The translations under genes and the position numbers were made by a program. Shown here one piece after another: positions 1 to 5,810 of a stretch of DNA of 14,057 nucleotides. Every line of letters starts with the position of its first letter. The first letter of the stretch is position 1. The DNA is taken from assembly GCA_003151555.1 (NCBI GenBank), contig PLXU01000084.1, forward strand, positions 1 to 14,057. The letters are read 5' to 3'. This DNA is from Acidimicrobiaceae bacterium (GTDB lineage Bacteria > Actinomycetota > Acidimicrobiia > Acidimicrobiales > RAAP-2). Below the pieces are notes generated by a model. It did not search any database. It saw only the letters and a program-made list of their open reading frames with translations, and had not been told where the DNA came from.

Positions 1-1081
1 CCATGAGCATGGCCGTGGAGAACCAGATTTGCCCTCGCCACATCGTGCCGATCCAGTTGAACATCTTGATTCCCGTGGGCACCGCGATCATGAGGCTCAT
101 GATCGCGAAGAAGGGCAGCAGCACGACGCCCGTCGTGTACATGTGGTGAGCCCACACCCCGAGCGAGAGCGCGGCGATGCTGAGGGTCGCGAAGATCATT
201 CCCTTGTAGCCGAACACGGGCTTGCGCGAGAAGACGGCGATGATTTCGGTGACCATGCCGAAGAACGGCAGGGCCAATATATAGACCTCCGGGTGGCCCC
301 AGAACCAGAAAATGTGTTGCCAGAGCACGGGCACGCCACCTCCCGCCACGGAGAAGATATGGGTGCCGAAATGGCGGTCGCAGTACAGCATGATCAGCCC
401 CGCGGTCAAGACCGGGAACGCCAGCAAAATGAGGATTGCCGTGACCAGCATGTTCCAGGTGAAGATCGGCATTCGGAACATGGTCATGCCCGGAGCGCGC
501 AGGTAGAAGATCGTGGCGCAGAGGTTGACGCCGGTGAAGATCGCCGAGAAACCCGTGAGCAACAGTCCGCCAATCCACAGGTCGGCCCCCGCGCCGGGCG
601 TATTCAGCGAGTTCGACAGGGGCGCGTAGGCCACCCAGCCGAAGCTGGCCGCCCCGCCGGCCGTGAAGAAGCCCGACAGCAAGGTGAGCGACCCGAAGAG
701 GTAGAGCCAGTAGGAGAGAGCGTTGAGACGGGGAAAGGCCATGTCCGGCGCACCGATTTGCAGCGGCACGATGATGTTGGCCAAGGCACCGAACGCGAAG
801 GGACCGGCGAAGAGGTAGATCATGACCGAGCCGTGCATGGTGAAGAGCTCGTTGTACTGGTCCAGGGAGACCAGGTGGGCGTTGGGCGAGGAGAGTTGCG
901 CGCGGATCACTTCAGCGAAGAAGCCGCCAATGACCATCATGATGACCGACGTCACCGTGTAGGACATGCCGATGACCTTGTGGTCGGTGCTGGTCAACCA
1001 ATTGAGGATGCCGGTCGGGCCGTGATGCTCCTCGTGGGGAGGCTCGGCAACTTCGACGGGACGGGGTATGACGACGGTCAT
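1..1081 (-). CDS. ctaD: Cytochrome c oxidase subunit I (aa3-type), N-terminal 360 residues, 3' end outside window
   Basis: Catalytic subunit of a haem-copper terminal oxidase, which reduces O2 to water and pumps protons across the cytoplasmic membrane. Translating the minus strand from the ATG at 1081 gives an open frame to the window edge. It shows the haem-a ligand motif TMHGS (H83), the CuB/cross-linked Tyr motif WGHPEVYI (H263, E264+1, Y267) and the CuB pair WAHHMYTTG (H312, H313). The 49-50 residue spacing between these matches the family. It then reads PTGIKMFNWIGTMW near residues 337-350. Usual length is about 550 residues, so roughly a third is missing to the left. The start ATG overlaps the ctaC stop by one base (TAATG), so translation is probably coupled. 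The long open frame on the opposite strand (29-1084) is its shadow. The E in GHPEVY, the proton-channel glutamate, is present, which supports a pumping A-type enzyme. Confidence 0.97.
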   Translation of the reverse strand, partial: MTVVIPRPVEVAEPPHEEHHGPTGILNWLTSTDHKVIGMSYTVTSVIMMVIGGFFAEVIRAQLSSPNAHLVSLDQYNELFTMHGSVMIYLFAGPFAFGALANIIVPLQIGAPDMAFPRLNALSYWLYLFGSLTLLSGFFTAGGAASFGWVAYAPLSNSLNTPGAGADLWIGGLLLTGFSAIFTGVNLCATIFYLRAPGMTMFRMPIFTWNMLVTAILILLAFPVLTAGLIMLYCDRHFGTHIFSVAGGGVPVLWQHIFWFWGHPEVYILALPFFGMVTEIIAVFSRKPVFGYKGMIFATLSIAALSLGVWAHHMYTTGVVLLPFFAIMSLMIAVPTGIKMFNWIGTMWRGQIWFSTAMLM

Positions 1082-1998
1082 TAGTTGTCACCCTTGCTTG
1101 AGGTTGGCTTGGACGGCACTATCGATGAGATCTGCTGCTTGGTGGCGACGCCCGCGGCCTTGGCGGCGCTGGCGGCGGTCGGGTTGTCGTAGCTGGCGAG
1201 CCACGCCTGGTACTGGTCGGGCGTGACCACTCTGACCCGGAACCACATCAGTGAGTGGTAGAGGCCACAGAGTTGCGTGCACTGGCCAAAGAAGGTGCCC
1301 GTGTTCACCGCTCGAATCGTGAACTGGTTGAGTACGCCGGGCAGGGCGTAGCGCGAGAAGTCAAAGGCGTGCACGTAGAAGCCGTGAATGACGTCCGATG
1401 AGCGCAGGTTGATGTGGATGTCGGTGTTCACCGGTATCACCATTTCGGGTTCCTGAGTGGTCTGGCCGTACACGAGGGCGTTGGAACCAGGGTACGTGAA
1501 TTTCCAGCCCCACTGGAAGGCCAACACGTCAACCGTGACGTTGGTCTTGGGGTTGGCGGTCTCCTTATTCTCGACAATGAGGGTCGCGGCGAAGAGACCG
1601 AAGACTATGAGAATCGGCACGACGGTGTAGAGCCACTCGAGGGGGAGGTGGTACTGGGACTGCTTGGGTATCTCGTCACTCTTGCGGCCATAGCGAAGGA
1701 CGGCCCACACGATCAGCAACAACGTAAATCCGCCGACGATGATGGCGGCGATCGAGAAACCCTGCCAGAGGTGAAACACCGATCGCGAACTGGTGGTGAC
1801 GCCGGAGCTGGCGCCGAACGATGGCACGGTACATCCCGACAGGGCGAGGGCCGTAATGGGCAGCACGAAGGCACGGCGAATACGACGCCACCGGCGTGCA
1901 CGATCCGTCGAACCCTGGGGGGGCAGGGCGGGCAATTCCACTTCACGACCATACTCAACTGCGGGGCCGCACGTCATTTCATGGTGTGAACGCGCCAA
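1081..1998 (-). CDS. ctaC: Cytochrome c oxidase subunit II, lipoprotein type with CuA site
   Basis: Carries the binuclear CuA centre that accepts electrons from cytochrome c and passes them to subunit I. The 305-residue reading has a basic stretch (RARRWRRIRR, 33-42), a hydrophobic signal ending in a lipobox ALSGC (C56), and two membrane helices at about 78-102 and 121-142. An FQWGWKF aromatic patch (161-167) precedes the cupredoxin domain. CuA ligands are H205, C240, C244, H248 and M251. The residue between the two cysteines that is normally Glu (C-x-E-x-C) is Gln here (Q242, codon CAA). The start is uncertain: 1998 is a TTG, the first ATG in frame is at 1977 (residue 8), and neither has a clear ribosome-binding site. 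An even later start before the basic stretch is possible. It lies upstream of ctaD in the same operon. Confidence 0.95.
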   Translation of the reverse strand: MARSHHEMTCGPAVEYGREVELPALPPQGSTDRARRWRRIRRAFVLPITALALSGCTVPSFGASSGVTTSSRSVFHLWQGFSIAAIIVGGFTLLLIVWAVLRYGRKSDEIPKQSQYHLPLEWLYTVVPILIVFGLFAATLIVENKETANPKTNVTVDVLAFQWGWKFTYPGSNALVYGQTTQEPEMVIPVNTDIHINLRSSDVIHGFYVHAFDFSRYALPGVLNQFTIRAVNTGTFFGQCTQLCGLYHSLMWFRVRVVTPDQYQAWLASYDNPTAASAAKAAGVATKQQISSIVPSKPTSSKGDN

Positions 1999-2048
1999 TA
2001 ACTATCGTTGCCTAGAGCGGGAAGTCGCCTCGGGTCTCAAGTGCCGGG

Positions 2049-2068
2049 CGTCCGCGAGCGTCCGCGAG
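2049..2068. repeat. Two tandem copies of a 10-base unit
   Basis: CGTCCGCGAG occurs twice head to tail (2049-2058 and 2059-2068) in the 109-base gap between tatA and ctaC. It lies upstream of ctaC on the transcribed strand and directly beside the hairpin at 2071-2098. It could be a regulator site or a replication-slippage duplication; the sequence does not decide. Confidence 0.5.
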
Positions 2069-2070
2069 GC

Positions 2071-2098
2071 AGGGTCGCCCGGCCAGTTCGGCGACCCT
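2071..2098 (-). terminator. Hairpin downstream of tatA, possible terminator without U-tail
   Basis: A perfect 9-base inverted repeat, AGGGTCGCC (2071-2079) and GGCGACCCT (2090-2098), encloses a 10-base loop. It lies 10 bases past the tatA stop codon and before ctaC. There is no run of T after it on the minus strand, so it would be an atypical terminator or an mRNA-stabilising or processing hairpin. A location just after one gene and before the next on the same strand favours a role in separating tatA from ctaC-ctaD expression. Confidence 0.45.
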
Positions 2099-2107
2099 CA
2101 ACGAGGA

Positions 2108-2323
2108 TTACTTATCCGTCTCGGGCGTTTTTGGGTCGGTGACGTCGGTGGCCTTGGTGTTTGACTCGTCGGTGGTCTTGTTCGACTTCATTCCCTTTTC
2201 GAACTCGTTCTTGGCCTGGCCCAGGTTGCGGGCCAGCTTGGGAATGGCCGCGCCACCGAATATCAACACTGCGATCACGATCACAACAATGAGAATGTCG
2301 GGACCCATAATATCGCTTAACAT
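2108..2323 (-). CDS. tatA: Sec-independent (twin-arginine) translocase subunit TatA
   Basis: Small membrane protein (71 residues) that oligomerises to form the pore through which the Tat system exports folded, often cofactor-bearing proteins. There is one hydrophobic helix at about 8-23, then the family hinge FGG (22-24). The amphipathic helix motif IPKLARNLGQAKNEFEKGM (27-45) follows, then a charged, Thr-rich tail. Length is typical. A strong AAAGGAG lies 9 bases before ATG 2323; it is only 6 bases before an adjoining in-frame GTG (2326), so the protein may begin one residue earlier. A longer open frame extends upstream to 2440 but has no Shine-Dalgarno support. TatB and TatC are not in the window. 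A substrate candidate in the window is the Rieske fusion at 5811-7010. Confidence 0.93.
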   Translation of the reverse strand: MLSDIMGPDILIVVIVIAVLIFGGAAIPKLARNLGQAKNEFEKGMKSNKTTDESNTKATDVTDPKTPETDK

Positions 2324-2332
2324 CACGGTTTT

Positions 2333-2339
2333 CTCCTTT
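2333..2339 (-). promoter_or_regulatory. Shine-Dalgarno of tatA
   Basis: AAAGGAG on the minus strand, 9 bases from ATG 2323 and 6 bases from GTG 2326. It is one of the clearest ribosome-binding sites in the window and rules out the longer upstream reading of tatA. Confidence 0.8.
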
Positions 2340-2354
2340 GACGTCCTTACCAAC

Positions 2355-2360
2355 AGAGTA
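2355..2360 (-). promoter_or_regulatory. Possible -10 box of tatA
   Basis: TACTCT on the minus strand fits the actinobacterial TAnnnT pattern and would place transcription start near 2348, about 25 bases before tatA. No good -35 is visible. The inverted repeat at 2365-2383 would cover the spacer and -35 area, so a repressor bound there could block this promoter. Confidence 0.3.
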
Positions 2361-2364
2361 GTCC

Positions 2365-2383
2365 GGTGGCGCCTCCCGCCACC
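2365..2383. repeat. Perfect inverted repeat in the tatA-azlC divergent region
   Basis: GGTGGCG (2365-2371) and CGCCACC (2377-2383) are a perfect 7-base dyad around a 5-base centre. A third copy in direct orientation, inside CCGGTGGCG, lies at 2401-2409, so the middle arm could pair with either neighbour. The position between two divergent genes suits an operator or a pair of alternative hairpins in the azlC leader. Function is inferred only from position and symmetry. Confidence 0.5.
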
Positions 2384-2430
2384 CGCGGCCCCAAATCCGC
2401 CCGGTGGCGGTAGTGCGCAAGAATTGACGG

Positions 2431-3096
2431 ATGGCGCCACTGCCTCGCACTACTGTCCGTGACGCCCTCAGCGTCTCGTTGACCGTCGGGGCCTACGGCG
2501 TTGCCTTCGGGGCGGCGAGCGTGGCGGCCGGATTCTCGGTGCTGCAGAGTTGCCTCTTCTCGCTCTTTACCTTCACCGGGGCCAGCCAGTTCGCGGCCAT
2601 CGGGGTCGTGGCGTCCGGCGGTCCTGCCGCCAGCGCGATCGCGACCGCGGCGATGCTGGGCACGCGCAACGCGCTCTACGGAATTCAGATGGCGCCGTTG
2701 TTGCGCGTACGTGGACTCAAGCGCGTCGCCTCGGCGCACCTCACGATCGATGAGTCGACGGGTGTTGCGCTGTCCCAGGTGCCTCGGGGCGCCGAGGCCG
2801 TGCGCGTGGGATTCTGGGTGACCGGTGCCGGGGTGTTCGTATTTTGGAACCTCTTCACGTTGCTCGGCGCGTTGGGGGCCAAGGCCCTCGGCAATCCAGC
2901 GTCGTGGGGTCTGGACGCCGCCGTGCCGGCGGTCTTCCTCGGGCTGGTCTGGCCGCGCCTCGAGAACACGTTCCTGCGAGTCGTCGCGGTGACGTCAATG
3001 GTGTTCGCGATCGTGATCACCCCGTGGTTGCCGGCGGGACTGCCCATCATCGCGACGGCGCTCGTGGCGGTCGTGCTGGGATGGCGAACGCGATGA
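2431..3096 (+). CDS. azlC: AzlC family branched-chain amino acid exporter, large subunit
   Basis: Integral membrane protein of 221 residues, the usual AzlC length, predicted to export branched-chain amino acids or analogues together with AzlD. It shows the family signature TFTGASQFAAIGVV near residues 47-60. Before and after this lie hydrophobic segments: about 14-35, 61-76, a cluster around 127-150, and the C-terminal pair at about 165-217. A conserved-type polar patch LTIDES (103-108) lies between. The ATG at 2431 has no clear Shine-Dalgarno. The last codons overlap azlD by four bases (ATGA), a typical azlC-azlD arrangement. Divergent from tatA. Confidence 0.9.
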   Translation: MAPLPRTTVRDALSVSLTVGAYGVAFGAASVAAGFSVLQSCLFSLFTFTGASQFAAIGVVASGGPAASAIATAAMLGTRNALYGIQMAPLLRVRGLKRVASAHLTIDESTGVALSQVPRGAEAVRVGFWVTGAGVFVFWNLFTLLGALGAKALGNPASWGLDAAVPAVFLGLVWPRLENTFLRVVAVTSMVFAIVITPWLPAGLPIIATALVAVVLGWRTR

Positions 3097-3407
3097 GCCC
3101 TTCAATGCGATGGCTCGTCCTCATCGCCACCAGTGTCCTATGTCTCGCCATCAAAATATTCGGTCACTACGTGCCGCAACGGTGGTTGGCGAACGCCCGG
3201 CTCCAGCGAATCAACGCGCTCATTCCCATTGCGTTGCTCAGCGCCCTGGTCGTGGCCGAGGGAGTGGTGCAAAAGACCCACGTGGTCCTAGACCACCGGC
3301 TGGCGGGTTTGGCGTTTGCTGTGGTGGCACTGCTGGCGAAGGCGCCCTTTCCTGTGGTCGTGGTGGGAGCGGCCGTGACTTCGGCGCTGGTGTATCACCT
3401 GCACTGA
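3093..3407 (+). CDS. azlD: AzlD family branched-chain amino acid exporter, small subunit
   Basis: Small hydrophobic partner of AzlC (104 residues). Helices are visible at about 6-22, 41-58, 70-84 and 86-101, with KAPFPVVVVGAAVTSALVY near the C-terminus as usual in the family. I chose ATG 3093 because it overlaps the azlC stop as ATGA, which implies translational coupling. An ATG at 3081 in the same frame would add four residues and cannot be excluded. The gene ends 20 bases before the convergent enoyl-CoA hydratase stop. A small 5-base hairpin overlaps its stop codon but is too weak to call a terminator. Confidence 0.87.
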   Translation: MSPSMRWLVLIATSVLCLAIKIFGHYVPQRWLANARLQRINALIPIALLSALVVAEGVVQKTHVVLDHRLAGLAFAVVALLAKAPFPVVVVGAAVTSALVYHLH

Positions 3408-3427
3408 GAGATAGTGCCGCGAGGGCG

Positions 3428-4192
3428 TTACTTCGCCAGCCAGTTGGGCTCGCGTTTTTCGGCGAAGGCCACGGCCCCTTCATGCGCGTCCTCGCTTCGG
3501 ATGATCGTCGCGAATTCCTTGTCACTAACGGGCCAGGCCTGCGCTTCAGTGAGTTCAAGGGCCTTGCGCATGACACGTTTTGACGCGCGCACCGCGAGGG
3601 GAGCGTTCTTGGCGATGCGCTCGGCGAGTGCGATGGCGGTCTTGAGCACCTGGTTGCCCGCTACGACGTGATTGACGAGGCCAAGTTCGTAGGCGCGCTG
3701 CGCGTCGATCGGCTCGGCGCTGAGGGCCATCTCGTAGGCCACGGCCAGGGGCACGCGCTTAGGCAATCGAATGAGTCCGCCTGCGCCGGCCACGAGTCCG
3801 CGCGAGGCTTCGGGGATGCCGAACTTGGCGTGGTCGGCCGCCACCACCATGTCACAGCTGATCAGAAGCTCGAAGCCACCGGCGAAGGCCGATCCGTTCG
3901 CGGCGGCAATGAGCGGCTTGGGAAAGTCGCGCATGGTCAGTCCACCGAATCCCTTGTCCGTGATCGGCAGTTCTCCCGCCGCGAAGGCCTTCAGGTCCAT
4001 GCCCGCGGAGAAGGCCTTGTCGCCGGATCCGGTCAAGACCACCACCCAGACGTCGTCGTCGGCTTCGCAGGCGTCCAGCGCTTCGGACAGCGCTACGGCG
4101 GTGGCTCGATTGATCGCGTTGCGCGCGTCCGGTCGATTTATGGTCAGCAGTTCAATGTGTCCGCGTCGTTCGCGCAGTACTTCATTGGCCAT
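3428..4192 (-). CDS. Enoyl-CoA hydratase/isomerase (crotonase) family protein
   Basis: Crotonase-fold enzyme of 254 residues acting on acyl-CoA thioesters, probably hydrating 2-enoyl-CoA in fatty-acid or related acid breakdown. Oxyanion-hole segments are FSAGMDL (61-67) and NGSAFAGGFEL (99-109). Both glutamates used by classical hydratases are present at the expected 20-residue spacing: E108 in GGFEL and E128 in IPEASRG. This favours hydratase over isomerase or hydrolase activity, but the natural substrate cannot be read off. The start at ATG 4192 is fixed by AAAGGAG five bases upstream; a longer TTG reading from 4216 is not supported. It stands alone, with azlD convergent and the glycosidase-like gene divergent. 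Confidence 0.92.
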   Translation of the reverse strand: MANEVLRERRGHIELLTINRPDARNAINRATAVALSEALDACEADDDVWVVVLTGSGDKAFSAGMDLKAFAAGELPITDKGFGGLTMRDFPKPLIAAANGSAFAGGFELLISCDMVVAADHAKFGIPEASRGLVAGAGGLIRLPKRVPLAVAYEMALSAEPIDAQRAYELGLVNHVVAGNQVLKTAIALAERIAKNAPLAVRASKRVMRKALELTEAQAWPVSDKEFATIIRSEDAHEGAVAFAEKREPNWLAK

Positions 4193-4197
4193 GAGGA

Positions 4198-4204
4198 CTC
4201 CTTT
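4198..4204 (-). promoter_or_regulatory. Shine-Dalgarno of the enoyl-CoA hydratase gene
   Basis: AAAGGAG on the minus strand, five bases before ATG 4192. It selects this ATG over the upstream in-frame TTG at 4216. Confidence 0.8.
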
Positions 4205-4274
4205 AGACGGCCCCAAAAGGGCACCGGTCGTGACGCTAGCGGAACGGTGTGCGCCACCTGCGAAACTTAGGGAC

Positions 4275-5093
4275 GTGACTGATCAACCACGCCTGCTCGC
4301 CACCCTGGAGGGGTACGCCGTCGAGGGTGGTTTCGACCGGCCCCACGAGCCCACAACGTGTTACCGCCCGACGATCGCGCTCGGGCGACACGAAGGGCCG
4401 GGTGACGCGCAGGGATTGTGGCACGACTACGAGCGGGTCATCGACGTGGCTGCGACACTCGGGATCGACGGGTTGCGCATCAGCGTGGAGTGGGCCCGCG
4501 TTGAGCCGCGCCGCGGCCAGGTCGACGTGTCGGCGCTCGATCGCTACGCGCAGGTCGCGGAGCGCGCCCGGGCCCTCGGACTACAGGTGACGGTGTCGAT
4601 CATTGACGCCGCGTGGCCGTCGTGGCTCGGCCTGGAGGCGTGGCTCTTGCCGTGGGTGGTTCCCTGCGCGCTGCTGCAGGCTCAGCGCGTGGTCACGCAC
4701 CTCGATTCGGCTGCCGATCGGGTGATGGTGTTCACCGACCCGGACGGTCTCGTTTCCAATGGTTACCTCAACGCCATGGCTCCGCCGTGGCGGCGAGGGG
4801 CGAGCCACGACGCGGCTAGCGCCCGCACCCAGATCGAAGAGATCCTTCGCTTGGCGCGAGACGACGAGGTGGTCGGACCGAAGATGGTGGGTGAGACCAA
4901 GACGTTTGCGCTGGGCCTTAGATCCGAAGAGATCGAATGGGCCCGGGCGAGCAGCAAGGGCTGCGAAGAGATCTACCTGCGTTCGCTCGTCAAAGGTGAC
5001 GGTCCGACCGCCGCCGCGACCGCACTATTGGTACGCCACGACAACGAGTGGTCGGTCTCGACGGCGTCGCAGCAGTTGCGAGCGTGGCGTTGA
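4275..5093 (+). CDS. Glycoside hydrolase family 1-like protein lacking the catalytic motifs
   Basis: The 272-residue protein resembles the first half of GH1 beta-glycosidases. An N-terminal strand LEGYAVEGGF (11-20) sits where GH1 has its SAYQIEG motif. WHDYERVIDVAATLGIDGLRISVEWARVEPRRG (49-81) matches the helix-strand pair around the GH1 R-x-S-x-x-W-x-R-x-x-P motif. GLQVTVSIIDAAWPSWL (102-118) sits where GH1 has its TLxHWDLP strand. The acid/base motif (TLNEP) would fall at VFTDPDG (152-158), with no glutamate. The protein ends about 170 residues short of a normal GH1 enzyme, without the nucleophile motif (TENG). It is therefore probably not an active glycosidase. The start is a GTG 82 bases from the divergent hydratase gene, with no good Shine-Dalgarno. 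It stops 6 bases before the convergent dedA stop. Homology is inferred from motif order. Confidence 0.7.
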   Translation: MTDQPRLLATLEGYAVEGGFDRPHEPTTCYRPTIALGRHEGPGDAQGLWHDYERVIDVAATLGIDGLRISVEWARVEPRRGQVDVSALDRYAQVAERARALGLQVTVSIIDAAWPSWLGLEAWLLPWVVPCALLQAQRVVTHLDSAADRVMVFTDPDGLVSNGYLNAMAPPWRRGASHDAASARTQIEEILRLARDDEVVGPKMVGETKTFALGLRSEEIEWARASSKGCEEIYLRSLVKGDGPTAAATALLVRHDNEWSVSTASQQLRAWR

Positions 5094-5099
5094 ATCTAC

Positions 5100-5735
5100 C
5101 TACTCGGAACTGCGTGATGCCTCGCGGCGCCTCTTGTGGAAGTAGAGCGCGGCCACCAAAACCAGCATGGCCACGAGTACGGCAATGCCGACCCAACTGG
5201 CGGATTTTTCAATCTGCTTGAGGGCTCCGCCCGCGAAGTAGCCGAGCAGGCAGAACCCCACGCCCCAGAGCAGCGCGCTGAGGGCATTGGCGATGAAGAA
5301 CCGTCGAAAATCCATCTTGCTCATGCCGGCGAGGGCGGGCATCACGGCGCGAAAAAAGGCGGTGAACCTTCCCACAAACACGTAGGTCGCTCCGCGCCGG
5401 CGCAGACCGTCCAGGGCCGCATCGAGCGCTGCTCGGCGTCGGCGGATGAGGGGCAACTCAAGGAGCCGGTCACCGTAGCGAGCACCGATTGCGTAACCCA
5501 CGCACTGACCAAGGGCCGCGGCGATGACTACGACCACACAGAGCACGCCAATATTGACCCGACCTTGGCTCGCCACGACGCCGGCCACGATCACCGCGGT
5601 TTCGCCGGGGAAGATGAAACCAAGGAACAGAGCAGTCTCGCCAAAGACGAGTAGCGCCACCAATCCGTAGACGGGCGCGGCGGCGAAGTGGTGAATCTTT
5701 TCGAGCAAGAACGAGAGGATGGTGGCGCTGGCCAT
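5100..5735 (-). CDS. DedA family (SNARE-associated/VTT domain) membrane protein
   Basis: Polytopic membrane protein of 211 residues, the usual DedA size. Members of this family act in membrane homeostasis, several as undecaprenyl-phosphate or phospholipid flippases driven by the proton motive force. The sequence shows the reentrant segment FGETALFLGFIFPGE (31-45) with its two glutamates. It also has the signature GRFTAFFRAVMPALAGMSKM (122-141) with R123, R129 and P133, and three C-terminal helices, the last at about 182-199 before a basic tail. Which lipid it handles cannot be told. The ATG at 5735 has only GGAG two bases upstream. It diverges from the DoxX-Rieske operon across a 75-base gap and converges on the glycosidase-like gene with 6 bases between stops. 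Confidence 0.9.
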   Translation of the reverse strand: MASATILSFLLEKIHHFAAAPVYGLVALLVFGETALFLGFIFPGETAVIVAGVVASQGRVNIGVLCVVVVIAAALGQCVGYAIGARYGDRLLELPLIRRRRAALDAALDGLRRRGATYVFVGRFTAFFRAVMPALAGMSKMDFRRFFIANALSALLWGVGFCLLGYFAGGALKQIEKSASWVGIAVLVAMLVLVAALYFHKRRREASRSSE

Positions 5736-5779
5736 GTCTCCATTGTTGTTGATAAATCCAATGAACTGAGCCGCAAACC

Positions 5780-5785
5780 GATAAT
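5780..5785 (+). promoter_or_regulatory. Possible -10 box of the DoxX-Rieske/two-component operon
   Basis: GATAAT differs from TATAAT at one position and lies 25 bases before ATG 5811, in the 75-base gap after the divergent dedA start. I see no convincing -35. If real, it excludes in-frame starts at or upstream of 5784. Confidence 0.3.
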
Positions 5786-5810
5786 GGTGTCGCTCTGGCA
5801 GAATAGGACG

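Noticed and set aside
29..1084. Plus-strand open frame of 351 codons opposite ctaD
   Set aside because: Its product is low-complexity (R, E, D, H, G rich) with no recognisable domain, and the opposite strand encodes unmistakable cytochrome oxidase subunit I with all metal ligands.
3401..3417. GCACT/AGTGC hairpin at the azlD stop as a terminator
   Set aside because: Only a 5-base stem with a 7-base loop and no T-run, overlapping coding sequence; expected by chance.
3771..4274. Upstream extension of the glycosidase-like frame to 3771
   Set aside because: The extension is antisense to the enoyl-CoA hydratase and shows no homologous motif; the conserved part begins right after GTG 4275.
5688..5810. 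Longer N-terminus of the DoxX-Rieske fusion (starts at 5688 or 5784)
   Set aside because: The extra part runs into the divergent dedA coding region and over a possible -10 box, and it carries no DoxX-like sequence.
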